Positions 1 through 11,480 of a stretch of 64,000 nt of DNA are shown in pieces (position 1 is the stretch's first letter; each line of letters opens with the position of its first letter). The DNA comes from Corythucha ciliata (Eukaryota > Arthropoda > Insecta > Hemiptera > Tingidae). The notes below the pieces were generated by a model that saw nothing but the letters and a program-made list of their open reading frames with translations, was not told where the DNA came from and ran no database searches. The position numbers and the translations under genes are program-made. Location: NCBI GenBank assembly GCA_038030265.1, contig CM075938.1, positions 20,437,009-20,501,008 of the forward strand, given 5' to 3'.

Positions 1-827
1 TTTTCCGCACAGTTTACACTTACAGGGTAGGGTGTGGGTTCGAATGTGCATTTTAAGGGCGCCGAGGCTCACGTACACTTTGTCGCAGTCTTTACAGGAG
101 AAGGTCTTTTTGGCGGAGGATGAGTCTTCGTTTGCGGAACAGTGGAACTGTTGGTGTTTCGAAAGGCCCGAATAGGTTGAGTAGGATTTACTGCAAAAGT
201 TACACTTGTAGCGAGGCGAAACATCTTTACGTTTTCTCGTCGGACTACAACCACCGCTGCTGACAATGCTGCCCGGTGACGACAAGTCTTCAGGGGTGCT
301 CGGCGGATAGGAGTAGACACCGTGCGACAGCGACGAGGTGGAAGACGTGGGTGAAAGGCCACACTCGGGTGGCGGGGCGGTTGCCGCCGTACTGTAAGTG
401 GCTGGCACGTAGATGGGTCGCGGTTGTGGTAGCGACGGAACGTAGGTCTGATGCGGCGGTGAAGCCACGGCTGCGCTGGGCGTTGGTGGAGCGGGGTATT
501 TGTCTCCGTAGTAGTGATAGAACTGAGGCGGCGGGTACGAGTAGTTGAGAGGCAGATAGTGAGGCGGCGGGTAGTATGGCTTGGGCCACGCCAATTCTTG
601 TTGAGTGTTCAAATTGAGCGGTTCCAAAGGGCCAGCCGCTTTGCCCATGAAGTGACCTTCAAAGTGGTCATGGCCCAAGGGCGGTTCTTCGTGCCTCGGC
701 GCCAGAGGGTCCTCCTCTTTTTTACAAGAAATCAACGCCACACCGAGCGGAGGAGTCAACGATTTACACGTTAAATCCTCTGGTTTCGTGCTCAAGTTCT
801 CCGGCTCCGGACTTTCGTCCATTGCAT
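1..827 (-). CDS. sna/esg: Snail/Escargot-family zinc-finger transcription factor, exon 2 (partial, runs off the left edge)
   Basis: This exon encodes residues 42-317 of a Snail-superfamily DNA-binding repressor, numbered from the upstream ATG. In this family the protein acts in the nucleus, binds E-box-like CAGGTG sites and controls mesoderm, neuroblast or EMT-type programmes. Seen in the sequence: two PxDLS-like CtBP-binding motifs, PEDLT (57-61) and PEDLS (220-224); a Pro/Tyr-rich stretch (about 121-190); a basic TRKRK patch (238-242); finger 1 with C250, C253, H266, H270; finger 2 with C286, C289, H302, H306, including the family hallmark [16 protein letters not shown]; and the start of finger 3 (C312, C315), where the window ends. 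The reading frame is open throughout and joins exon 1 in phase. The acceptor reads TTTTGTCTACAG. Finger 2 is closest to Escargot, but Snail and Escargot cannot be separated from this fragment. The remaining fingers lie outside the window. Confidence 0.93.
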
Positions 828-915
828 CTGTAGACAAAACAAACGAACCCGTTAAAAACTGATTTTTGTGTTTTTATACAATTTTTTAATAACACAAAAA
901 TGATTTGTAACTTAC

Positions 916-1039
916 CATTTGAGGATTCTTCCTTGATAAAAACGTAAACAGGTCGTTTCTTCAGTGGGCAGTGCGAATAATTGCCCTTTTTGAAGCTCGT
1001 AGTTCGCGGCATGGCTGGTTCTTCTTTGACGATGTGCAT
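916..1039 (-). CDS. sna/esg: Snail/Escargot-family transcription factor, exon 1 (N-terminus)
   Basis: First coding exon, residues 1-41. The ATG at 1039 is followed by an in-frame ATG at 1012, and there is an in-frame stop just upstream (TGA at 1052-1054). Starting at the second ATG gives MPRTTSFKK, which resembles the SNAG repression motif (MPRSFLVKK in the family). SNAG works only at the extreme N-terminus, so 1012 may be the functional start. Next comes NYSHCPLKKRPV (20-31), the conserved N-terminal box shared with Drosophila Snail and Escargot. The exon ends at a consensus donor, GTAAGT, read on the minus strand just below 916. The intron (828-915) is 88 bp and splits codon 42 after its first base. 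The coding assignment is firm; the choice between the two start codons is inference. Confidence 0.9.
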
Positions 1040-1224
1040 TGCGTAAGAATATCACCAACCAAAGAGAAAAAAAAAAAAAACACACAAAAAAAGAAGTTCA
1101 GAGCTCTCAGTACATATAATCCACGAGTGTTGTACTGAAAAGCCGTAAGAACTTTTTAAAGCTAAAAAAAACAGAGTCCAAAACTTTTCCAAAATGTTCA
1201 CATCCAACCGAAACAGCCGCACAG

Positions 1225-1267
1225 CGTGATCTGAGCACTAGAGGCCCTTCCGAGCTCCTCTTATAGG
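1225..1267 (-). promoter_or_regulatory. Candidate core promoter (TATA box plus initiator) of the Snail-family gene
   Basis: On the minus strand a TATA-like CCTATAAGAGG (TATAAG at 1265-1260) lies 33 bases upstream of an initiator-like TGCTCAGATC (A at 1232). This is close to the usual 30-31 base spacing. It would give a 5' leader of about 190-220 bases before the candidate start codons. The position and spacing are seen; promoter activity is inferred. Confidence 0.4.
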
Positions 1268-4200
1268 AACCCCACTCCATGGGCACCCCGATCCGCGCCC
1301 AATCCATCCCTCCCGATTCGAACGACACACCGGGCTTTAGTGTCCCGGGTGAGGGTGTGGGGGGAGCGATTCCAGGTTTTTCGTAGGGACGGTGAATTAC
1401 CGGTGCATGCCCGTTAACAGCTGCTGCCCCAGTGCAGAGGAGGAGAGAGTGAGAGGGTCAGGTGGTACTCGTTTTCTTGTGCTCTTCCAAGCAGAGTGCT
1501 GTGGTGGGGGGTTGGAGTAGAAAAAAAACTCGCCCTAGCACGTGCCCACCAGCCAATCAGTGAATACCTTCCTGGGAGTCCCTGGGAGTGGAGGAATTGT
1601 TGTATAGCGGTACCTATAACCCCCCTCTATAGCCGCAAGTGGGGCTACACCAACCAGCCAACAGGTGCTCCTTGGTGAATAAGGCCCAACCTTCTTTTCC
1701 CTGTCCTTCTCTTTCTCTTTCTCCGCTGTGCTTTATACAACGGTGAGGTGGAGGAGGAGAGAGTCCTGATTTTTTCCTCGTTCTTCTTCGCCGTTTCTCA
1801 GTCATTCCCTAGGATTCATTCGGGTCTCTTGTCCTTTCTCTATTGATACTATCCATCCAATAATTCATTAATTTACATTCCACACACGAATAATTATACG
1901 TTAGCCCTCTGATAGTTTCTTGCACACTGGTCTTATTATTTATTCAGGCCTTCACAAAATCGGATGTATGGGCGAGGAGTAGTGGTACAATGGACAAAAT
2001 ATTGCCATTACTGAGATCACACTTCACAACGCCCTACAACCTGTGAGTTTCATGTCGTGATGAAGCGGTGGCGAAATTTCATAGTTGGTGGGCAAGCGGA
2101 AAATATTCGGTCAATTCTAGATATTTCAATCGCGCGTAGAATCCGGGGTGATCACCCTTCAATTTTACTGTACAGTTTTTCGAGGGAGTCTTATCAGGTC
2201 AACTCCTGTTCAGTTGCGGAGGGGGGAGGGAGGCCCTGTGCCACCATGCGTGTGACTGGCTCGTCAGATTGTGAAGGCAAAACTGCAAGTTCCCAGAGAG
2301 GCCCATTGGCCACAAGACCGACCCATCCGATACCATCGTGACTCTCACCACAGCAAGACTCGGTCCCAAGACCGGTAAACGAGTCCGAAGCTGCCCACCC
2401 CCTGGCAGGGAAAAATCCCTCGTGCCTTCTGAAGAGTCTACGAAAACGTGACCATTCGACCAAGTACTCCCCTTCCCCCACCCAAAAATGGAGTTACCGT
2501 TAATATTACCTGAAAATCTTATTTTTCGCCCAGAAAAACGGGAAGCTTCGCCGTGGCAGTGTTACAAGTAACACGACTGGAAATTCAGTCGCAGAAACTG
2601 ATGGTTCGGCAGGGCGATTCGCGAATCCCCCTCCCCCATAAATATCTCCCCATCATGACTAATTGGCTTCAAAACTTGAAATTGAAGAGTGACATTTCAG
2701 GTTTAGAAACAGCTGCTACGTCCACCACCGATTTAGCCCCGAAAAATTGTCCTTTCGTTCATGGGCACACAAAAAGGGTCATATTAGCAGGCTAGAATTT
2801 CACGCGATTTGAGCCCTGCTACATACTATACATACTCGGTCGCTGGGAGAGAATCTTATTTCCAAATCGAGCCACCCCATCATGCGTTATCATGTTCTCA
2901 ACCTACGACAACTCAACTCTTAAAACGAAACACAAAAAACTCTAATTGCCCCCAATTCATTAAAAATGCAAAAGGTGTGAGATTTTCCGTACGTTAACAA
3001 CGACAGACAATAAGGAGTGCACAAAAAGCAACAAAAAAAAGCCACAGTAGGCTCCGTCAATTCGAGAACAAGTTGGTAGCCGGATAGTGCTCCCTGTTGA
3101 GGGGGGGGGGGGGAGAAAAGTTCCCCTGGGACCGTTTAACTTGGTTACATTTGCATAATTCAAAGTTTTTTTGTGGGTTATTTAATAACAAACAGAAAAG
3201 CGGTGGGTAAAAACAACCCTTCGTGCACCTTCTTTTTTCGAGGCGCGCTTTGCTATGCATTTATGCGACCTAATTTATTCTAAGATGATTCTTACATTAT
3301 TGTGTGACTTGGATGCGATGTTAAACGCGCTGGAAAGTGACAATTTATTGAACGGGTTGCGGTGGCGGAGGACGGGTGGGTTGAAATTTCATGTGCTCTC
3401 ACTCTCTCATTGAGTGATTTTAACGGCGAACAGACGGCACCCCTCTACCCCAGGGGTTTCCAGGGAATCAGGGCGATCAGTCGTTTTGTGAAACCCCCCT
3501 CCCCCCACACACACAATTATTAAGAGGCAGGTAATACGGCATTGTCTCACCCTCCCCTTCCCTCCCGCTCCGTCTGGTATACTTCAGGTACGCGTAATAA
3601 CGGCACCTTTTGTCTGTGTATACGAACGGAGTTATTACCCCACCATCTCTCGCCGCCACTTGAATTCTCGTCCCCTGGGAGCTTTTGTCTTTGATTCCCA
3701 CTGCCGAGGAGGCTCTTAATCAACTCATTTTGTTAGACATCTAAAAGGGTTTGAGAACGCTTTAAAAAAAAAAAAAAATTGTTGTTCGGATGTCTTTCCT
3801 GGCTTGAAATTGAACAGAACGAGTCCTTTTTTTGTATACGTTTGAAGTACAGAACGATACAGTTGTGTAACGGATGAGAGAGTGCCCCCTCTCTGTGTGT
3901 GTGTGTTTGGTTGGACGCGCAATAAGTGAATACAAAGTTTTGTATTGCAAAACCCATTGACGTATTTTTAACAAGGCATAATTCCCTCGCGCTTGTTACA
4001 ACCGCTCATATACGGCGCTTGTGACCCCCGTGACACTCGCAGGGCGACCAAACCCCCCCGAAGAGTTCGTTAAAAGGAGTACATTATGATAGTTGACCGT
4101 CACATAAACACACCGATACGTTAAAGGATTGGTGGCGGGAGGGGATGGAAAAGCAAAACTTTTACAACTCAAAAGGGAAGACTCCCCCCCCCCTTTGCAT

Positions 4201-5389
4201 CATATATGAGCTCCTTAACAATAATTTATCGTTGAAGTCATGTTTACCGTTGCCGCACAGTAAGAACAATAACTTTTGAACTCGTGGTTGGTATAAAAAA
4301 AGGATTTGCGGTATCGGCTGATGGAACCATTGGTTGGTGGGGGCAGGAGAGGCTCGGGTGCTGCCCCACGGAGAATTAATTTGTGCGAAACAATTTATTG
4401 CGGTCGGACTTCGACTGAGAGAGAGAAAGAAAGATTATATCTATTGCTACACATATCTGACCTAATGCCCTCGTCGTCAACCCGCCCCCGTTGCCCTCAT
4501 CATCCCCTTTCATCCCAGTTTATTTTATTTTCATTCAACATTTTCATACGTTGTAATGGGTAGAGAAGAGGGTGAGTGAGTGAGGGGTTTCACGGGTGAC
4601 ATTTATAAGAAGAGAAAGAGACCGACCGGTTTTCGTGAGTGGATGGATGGGCGAGGGGTGAGTATTTCAGCACCAAACTGTATACTAAAACTGTGTACCT
4701 TGTCATTACACCAAGACAAATTGCACGGCTACGCCTAATCGCTTACTTATCGTGAGCTTTTGTTCGCTGGAAAGTTAGCGGGTGTGGAACTTTTTAAGCC
4801 TTGTCAGTTTTTTGGACAAAAAGCTTACTTTTTGCTATTCAAACACCAATTTTTTTTTAAGGATTAAACAGGTCATGATCGAGATTTCAGAGGTCTTGGG
4901 GCTTAAACACCAATTTTCACTAGATTACGCGGCCTAGAGACATTGACGTAGCTAGCACAAGACATAATGGAAGACAGCTTTTTGCATTCAAACTCACTTT
5001 GAAAGCACGTTAGTACATCCCATCTTAAAAATGGTCTATGCTGCGAGGTAGAAAGTTAACTTCTGAAGTCAAATGACGAGAATGAGTAAATATCTAGAAC
5101 GTAAGATTGATTAGAGGGTTGGGAACCAGTTTTCTGGGCTATATTCTTTTTTTCCACGTTGCGGTCCCTCCACACGGTGCGAACCTCCGCCATAGATCTC
5201 TATTTATATGGTCTTTTGACGGATCCGTGCTTTTCAGAGCTCACGCAAGGGGCCCTGCTTGACCGGGCGTCGACCAATAGATGGTGAAGCGGCGGTTGAA
5301 AGTGATCTCCGGCGGGAGGCTTCATAATGGGGGCGGGAATTGTTGGATCATCTCATTGAAATTATTCAAATACTAGTTGGTGCCGCGCT
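1268..5389. other. Upstream region of the Snail-family gene, no gene recognised
   Basis: No open frame here resembles a known protein, and the reading frames are short and rich in low-complexity sequence. The region contains a 13-base G run (3101-3113), other C/G runs, poly-A tracts (e.g. 3764-3778), and short GT (about 3893-3906) and GAGA-type stretches. As the sequence upstream of a developmental regulator it may hold enhancers, but nothing in the sequence alone proves it. Confidence 0.5.
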
Positions 5390-5752
5390 GAACCACAGTG
5401 GCACCTCACCAAAACCTTATTTTGGGCTCAAACGCCTGTAGGTATACTCTGGAGGTCAGCCGTGCTCTTTACACCCGTCGATGCGCGAGGTTTCTTAATT
5501 GTTATACTCTCATCGCTGCCGGGAACGCCATCCACAACAAGGCGAGTGCCAGAGTGCGCACCGCGTCACAGCTCACCACGACGTAGACATAGTACTCGTA
5601 TAGGCAAGGTAGGACAGAAGACCATCCAGTGGATGGAGGCCATGAGTACAGGAAAGCCATAAGGAGAAGCGCCTAGAGATTCGAGAAACATAATGGCCCT
5701 GGGTGGGGTTCCCCTTAGCTGATCCCTCGCAGTACGACAGCCAAAGGCTTCA

Positions 5753-5830
5753 CCATGGCGCAATTGGTAGCGTGCTGAACTAGTAATACAGATGTTGCGG
5801 GTTCAAATTCCACCGGGGAGCCCATTTTTT
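5753..5830 (+). repeat. tRNA-like sequence (tRNA-Thr-like pseudogene or SINE head)
   Basis: The segment contains an A-box-like TGGCGCAATTGGTAGCG and a B-box-like GGTTCAAATTCC with cloverleaf-compatible spacing. The anticodon arm can fold as CTGAA-CTAGTAA-TACAG, with one mismatch, placing AGT (Thr) in the loop. The acceptor can pair GGCTTC with GGGAGCC, but two extra bases precede the D-arm and the T-stem has a mismatch. It is therefore a degenerate tRNA copy or the polymerase III head of a SINE rather than a working tRNA gene. No SINE family could be assigned. Confidence 0.45.
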
Positions 5831-6745
5831 CTCGAAGCTTGAATCGTGTGGGGCTGTGCCCTTCCATCTTCGTCCGGAAAGATATCAAATTGAATTCAAT
5901 TTATTTAATTTCTCAACGAGATTTTAAATTTTAAATTTTTGCTGCGCAAAAACCATAATGAGTCAAGGGGAGGGGATAGTGCTGAGAACAGTGCATTGAA
6001 TGGCGGTATACACCTATACACACCGGAGAAGAGCTCCCGGGGAATTTCTTCCAGGGAGTTGTCGCGCTTGGTGTGGGGTGGTGGGGGAGGTAAATCACAC
6101 AACAGTAATTGTAGAAATTTGACCTTGAACCTGAAATAATTGAGCTGTGTTCTTCCCGGGCATAGAGCGCAGTTCGAGCTATTAATGTGGCACCATATAG
6201 GTACACCACTACACAGTGTAGTGCTGGCCCAACCGAAGCTCTCGTGATCATCAGTCTTGCGAGACCTGCCTGGTCTTGCTCATCACTACGACTATACACG
6301 TGAAAAACAAACACAATCTGCTGGTAAAATACCGGATTTTCTTTCCAAATCTGACCATCCCCCCCTCCCCCAGAAAATGATACTTTCGGAGCTAAACTAA
6401 AAATGTTAGCCCTCTGGGACGGTAACTACATTAAGCCCCTAAAACTATTGATCCTTCATCGTAGAGACGAATAGTTTCTAATCAGAAACTCGCAAGTTTG
6501 AATATACTGTCAAGTTATTGTCCTCAACAAGCGCGTAGCCAGCTTTTGATCTAAGGGCAGATTCTCTGAGTATAGATGGCCCTTCTGTCTGGTAGAAGGG
6601 GCTGGCGTTTTCGTTCCCGCAATCAAACCACGCGTAAACTTCAGTCTGCCTGGTACAGAGGCCTAGAAACGTTTATAATTCACCCCTCAGAATACCTAAA
6701 GTTGGGATTTCAGCAAGCCGTGAATAAAAAAAACACTAAAAAACA
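5831..6745. other. Intergenic sequence without a recognised gene
   Basis: It follows the tRNA-like segment and contains an AT-rich patch near 5890-5940 and a short C-rich stretch near 6359-6371. Overlapping open frames on both strands (5905-6314) have low-complexity, repeat-like translations and no recognisable domain. Confidence 0.4.
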
Positions 6746-7235
6746 GTAAAATTATCTTTTTGGAAAAGCCAAACTGACAATACTGGGATTTTTACAGAGG
6801 CAAAAATAAAAATAAAATAGTTTTTTAGGGAGTAAAGTCAGTGAAAATTGCTCATCTAGAGAGTGAAATCCGCAAAATTGGTTGTTTAGTGATACAGACA
6901 CACAAAAATGTTTTTTTGCTTTTCAAAATCCGCGAAACTAGTTTTTCAAAGGGCGAAATTGGAGGTTTTTCTTAGTGAGCCAGACCTGCGAAAATGGACT
7001 TTTGGCGAGAAAATCCGCGATATTGATTTTTTATTTAGTCATTGAAATCCTTGAAATGATCTTTGAATAAGCCAGACTTGCGAAAATTGTTTTTCTGCAA
7101 GGCGAATCCACAAAATAGGTTTTTGAATTAGGCAACACCACGAAATTGGTTTTTTATAGCTACAGAAAACCGCGAAATTGGGCTTTTAGTGAGCCAGACC
7201 CACGCCGAGCGAAATTTGAGAAATAAGGAACTTGC
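6746..7235. repeat. Degenerate tandem array of ~30-bp units, family 1
   Basis: The core CCGCGAAATTGG followed by a T run and AGTGAGC recurs every 29-35 bases in strongly diverged form, for example around 6870, 6930, 7010 and 7160. Unit length and sequence drift from copy to copy, so this looks like an old minisatellite. Related arrays lie at about 11090-11480, 31168-31345 and 53440-53970. Confidence 0.6.
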
Positions 7236-9671
7236 ATGGGTCGAAAATCGGAATCAATTTATTGTCCTACTGACAATTGGTAACTGAAAACGAATTTTCT
7301 TGAGCAAATTAGCAATAAAAAGTCGAATTTTTGTATGCCCGTGAAAACGTCTTTTGATTGGCTGATCACCCGTGACGTAATTCGCCACGTAGACGGTTTA
7401 CCGGTCACCACACAATCATTACTCGTACGTGATTTTCAACGCTGTTTGCATTATTTTTGTTCGGATATTCCGCTACATTCCCCTATTATGTATTCAGGGT
7501 GATTCAGGAAGAATGTGACAAACTTATACAGCAATAAAAATATTAGGCCGGAAATGTGGGAGCATCCAACAATTTGTTGTCGAGAGAAGAAAACATGGCG
7601 AAGAAGCAGATGGCGTTAAGCTGAAACCGCGGTCACAAAATAAAAATTTGTTTAGTGGGAGTGAGCTTTCTTTTCTCGACATCAACTTCTACAGGTGATA
7701 GTGCGTATATGGACGCACAAAAAAGTCATATAGACGTTTAGCCGAAAATGCTTTGGTTACGAGATATGAGCATTTTCCTGTTTTTCCCCAGTTTCATCAG
7801 TTTTACGGTAATTGTCGTGTTCACGGCTCACCGTTCGTGGCTAGACAAAAAAGGGACCCGGATAGAACCAAAGTAGCATAATGTTGAACTTGAGCGTATG
7901 TTGACGTCTCTAGATTCAGCTCCGAAATCTATGTTTTCCTTAAGAATAAATGGACCACTTGTAACTGCACAAGCAGAGAAGCCCGGAAGATTTTTTGTGG
8001 AGGCCTACTCGAAACCCTCCTGGCGCGGCTACATTTTTCGCCAATGCCATCAGTGATCCCCGCCCCCACTACCACCACCAGCACAATAAAACAATCACTA
8101 TGCACTTCAATAATTGTGACGTATAGAACAAATAAGCTGGGTAAACTGTACAAGAGTCAGTAACTCTTCAATAGCTCGCTACAAACCCAGGTTCCCTTGT
8201 CAATGTTTGTACGTAGTGATTGTGTTCACTTCTTTTAGAACCTAACAGTGACGGCGGAAGTATTTTGGTTCAAAGGGGGAGGGGAGCGAAAATTAAGGCT
8301 CTCTCCCCTACCTTTCCCCACCATACCCTTCACTACCGTCCCATCCTTAGTTTTCATCAATAGAAAGCTAAAGTGTAGTGTAGTTCCCAATTTTAAGTAA
8401 ATAGAGGAGGCTAGATATTGTATGGAGGTGATTTGAATGTGGTGATAGGTTTTTGACTAATAGCATTTTTTTTTATCCTACATGATACTAAAACCGAATT
8501 TTATGGCCGCGAATAATGAGTCCCAAAAGTGTCTCTTTTCATGCCTAGGAGCTAAAGTATTTTTCACGCGACATGCTCCGAATGTAGTCATTTTCTGTAC
8601 CCAAAAATGTCTGGAAAATTGACTATTACCGCAGAGTGACATTCGGAAATTTTCAGTACTAGTCCAGAAAATGTTTTTTGTCTTAGTACGGAAAGTAAAT
8701 GAATTCGGGTTATAACCTCGTTTAAGGTCTTCTTGAACTAACACACGAGAAGTCAGTGGTCAGTTTGTCAAAGTCCTTCACAACAAAAACCAGGAATTCC
8801 AATCGAGGATAGGCGGATAGTATTTTAGAGAAAACTTCAATCAATTTCTTTTCTTACCAAGGGGAATGAAACACCGGCTCTCTCGCCTCACTTGTTCAAA
8901 TTCCGAACAAGAAACCAAACCTTCCTGGTTTTATAACATCGTCCGGAGGTTCTCTTCAGTGTCACTGGTCAACCCCCTATTTTGCAGCTTCACGTTACAT
9001 TTAATCTCAATGTTTTCTTTTAAGTAATTTTAAAAGTTTACTTGCTGTCGCGTGAAAAAAGTCGTACAGCACTCGTAGGAAGGGAATTTACCTACTCGTT
9101 TTTTTAGCGGGCTCGGCCTCCGCCTCGCCTGCCAAATGAAAAAACTCGCAGGTAATAACCACCTTCCTTGACTTGTAATGTAATATACTATTACCACCGC
9201 AAATTTTACGGCGTAATTTTTACGGACTGTGCGTCATATACTTGCGTTGAAGCGCTCTTCACTTTACGAATTAAAAAGCTTGAAACAACTGAGAAAGGTT
9301 ATCAGCTGTTCAGATAGAGAACCTGTAGCTACGCACAGGTACTGACAACATCCACCATATGTGATCCTTTAGAGTGGGGAGGGCTTGTGAGGGCAGCGAA
9401 TGAGAGATATCAAATCCATTTGATCCGCACATGGACCAAACATGACATATTATATGAGAAATTCCAAATCTATCGATCCATATATGGAGGGGAGACCAAA
9501 TATGGCGACTGTCAGTACTCGTAGGAACTTATAGAGCCTTAGTTCAGTGACATTATCTAAACGTGGATTAACTTTTTCGAATTGCCATCAAGTTTCAAAT
9601 CTTATCCTGTTTTCAGTATTAATGCCCTAAGAAGCCTCAAGCCCTAGAATAAAAAATAGTATGTACACCAC
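7236..9671. other. Intergenic sequence without a recognised gene
   Basis: I see no coding region, RNA gene or complete mobile element. The local open frames are short and do not resemble proteins. A phrase around 8528-8572 (GTGTCTCTTTTCATGCC and AGGAGCTAAAGTA) echoes the hairpin at 9672-9747 and may be a relic of the same repeat family. Confidence 0.4.
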
Positions 9672-9747
9672 GAAGCTAAAGTGTCTTTTCAAGCCTCGAG
9701 GAGTCGGCCATCTCTCCTCTCGTCTCGAAAAGACACACTTTAGCTCC
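9672..9747. repeat. Imperfect hairpin (inverted repeat, arms ~33 bp)
   Basis: The left arm (AGCTAAAGTGTCTTTTC, then AGCCTCGAGGAG) is nearly the reverse complement of the right arm (GTCTCGAAAAGACACACTTTAGCT). The loop between them is short. There are no open frames. It could be a miniature hairpin element or the palindromic end of a larger transposon. Confidence 0.55.
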
Positions 9748-9873
9748 TGCGTATACATATATTATTATTGATTTCTTATTTGTATTTTTGCCACTAGAAT
9801 ATGGCAAGTATTCGTTTTAAATAATAAACGATAATCATTCGTACTCAAATAAAACATTCAAATATACTTAAGG

Positions 9874-10247
9874 GGGCCACACACGGTCAAACATGCTTGA
9901 CAAGGATTGTTTTATTAGTTGTGCTTGTCAAGCATGTTTGACGTTTGACGCCACACCCATACGGACAAACTTGCCGCCATGCTTCAACTTCAAACGCACG
10001 CCCAAGCTTCAGCAGTGTCCCAATACCCTTTTTTCTCGATGGTTTGAAGGTTTTTGGTTTGAAACACACATATACGATCAAATCTGTTTGTCAAACCTCA
10101 TGTTTGCAAGCAAATTTTCTGGCAGTGACTGAAAACCGTCAAACTTGATGTCAAACCTTCAAACATGACCCCACACATGATCAAACATGCTTGACAAGCA
10201 TGGTTTGCCAACCTCGCTTGTCAAGCATGTTTGATCGCGTGTGGCCC
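9874..10247. mobile_element. Miniature inverted-repeat element with nested palindromes
   Basis: The ends are inverted: GGGCCACACACGGTCAAACA at the left, and the complement of GGGCCACACGCGATCAAACA at the right. In both arms this continues into TGCTTGACAAG. Inside, fragments built on GTCAAACATGCTTGACAAG recur in both orientations (near 9890, 9930 and 10190-10220). At about 374 bp with no coding capacity it fits a non-autonomous DNA element. The left end is preceded by TTAAGG but the right flank lacks TTAA, so the target-site duplication is unclear. Confidence 0.6.
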
Positions 10248-11089
10248 GCTTCATGTAGCAAAGTGTCGGATTGCAGATAGGGGCGTAACTAGAAATCTTC
10301 CCGGAGGCAGCGATTCCGGTAGCCCGGAGGCTGCTATGTGCTCGTGGGGGAGAAGATATGTAATAAATGTCCTTCATTTTGCTTAAATTTGGGCTAAAAC
10401 CCTCTCCCAACCCCTTGCCAGATGGCAGGGGTAAAGTGTGGAAGAAGAATCAATAATATACCTAACAAAAATTCTGCAGAAAAGTGAAAGATTGGGGGGG
10501 GGGGGCGACTGTTCTAGGCATTACTATTTTTCATCTTCTCGTAAATGATCCGGGGTTTTCGATTTGAGAGACGGTCGCTTGGTCCTCAATAAGAAGCGAA
10601 AAGGATAGAATAAGAACCTTGGGGTGCAGTCTTCGGGATAGAATAAGATTGGCATTGAAGCCTTGGGGGCGACGCCCCCTCAGGCTAAATTCCGGAAGGG
10701 CGGCCGCCCCTCCTGTCCTCCCAGTTCCGCTGCCACTGAAACCTAAGGTGAAACGTCGGTATTAGGTAGGTTTCTGCTTGCAATAAAATCTAAGGCCATA
10801 CATACAGAATAACATTTCACGGCAGACATAGATTTCAAGGCAGCAGACATACATAGAATAACATTTCACAAGCAGACAGTGACGTCACGAGAAACATAAG
10901 ATGGCCCCATGATGAGAGGGTGGTTGTGGCTGGAGGATCCTTCGAAAATTCAAGCTTTAAAAAAAGCATTAAAATTTAATTCTTCTGTTTTTGTAAATAA
11001 ATATACGTCAATATCTTTAGAATTCAATATTTTTTCGAAAGAAAAAATCCAAAAAATGTAGTTCCTTAGGGGAAAGTTCCTTTGGGATT
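10248..11089. other. Intergenic sequence with G-run and transposon-end-like fragments
   Basis: It contains a 12-base G run (10494-10505), a self-complementary GGGGGCGACGCCCCC at about 10666-10680, and a phrase GGGGCGTAACTAGAAATC (about 10279) resembling the repeat-end phrase at 36087. No gene is visible. Confidence 0.4.
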
Positions 11090-11480
11090 TTCAGTGGGCA
11101 AAATCCTAAAAATGGTACTTGAATCAGTCAACGCAAATCCGCGAAATTGATGTTGAACTCAGCCACAACCGAAAAAATGGGTTTCTGCGACGATAAAAAT
11201 CCTCGGGATTAGTCTTTTAGCGAGCGAAATCCGACATATGATATTTTAGCGAGCCAGAACTGCGAAAATTGTGTTTTAGAGTGCAAAATCCGCGAAAATG
11301 GTTCCTAATTTGTTTTCAACAAACATCCGCGAAAATGATTTTCAGGTGAACGAGAACCGCAAAAATGGTTTTGTTTAACAGAAAAATTTGCGAAATTATT
11401 TTTTTAGTGAGCGAAATCCGAGAAATGATTTTTTGTGGGCCATACCAGCCAAAATGGTTTTTTGGCGAGAAAAATTGGTT
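11090..11480. repeat. Degenerate tandem array of ~30-bp units, family 1
   Basis: Repeated diverged units with GCGAAAATGGTTTT or CGAAATCCG phrases are spaced about 30 bases apart, as at 6746-7235. The unit sequence is too diverged for an exact copy count by eye. Confidence 0.6.

Noticed and set aside
276..774. Plus-strand open frames across the zinc-finger exon
   Set aside because: They are antisense shadows of the Snail-family coding exon.
5905..6314. Overlapping open frames on both strands, up to 127 aa
   Set aside because: Translations are low-complexity or His/Pro/Tyr-rich without domains, beside a tRNA-like repeat.
10666..10680. GGGGGCGACGCCCCC as a possible regulatory palindrome
   Set aside because: It lies in repeat-end-like sequence and is too short and GC-simple to support a specific site.
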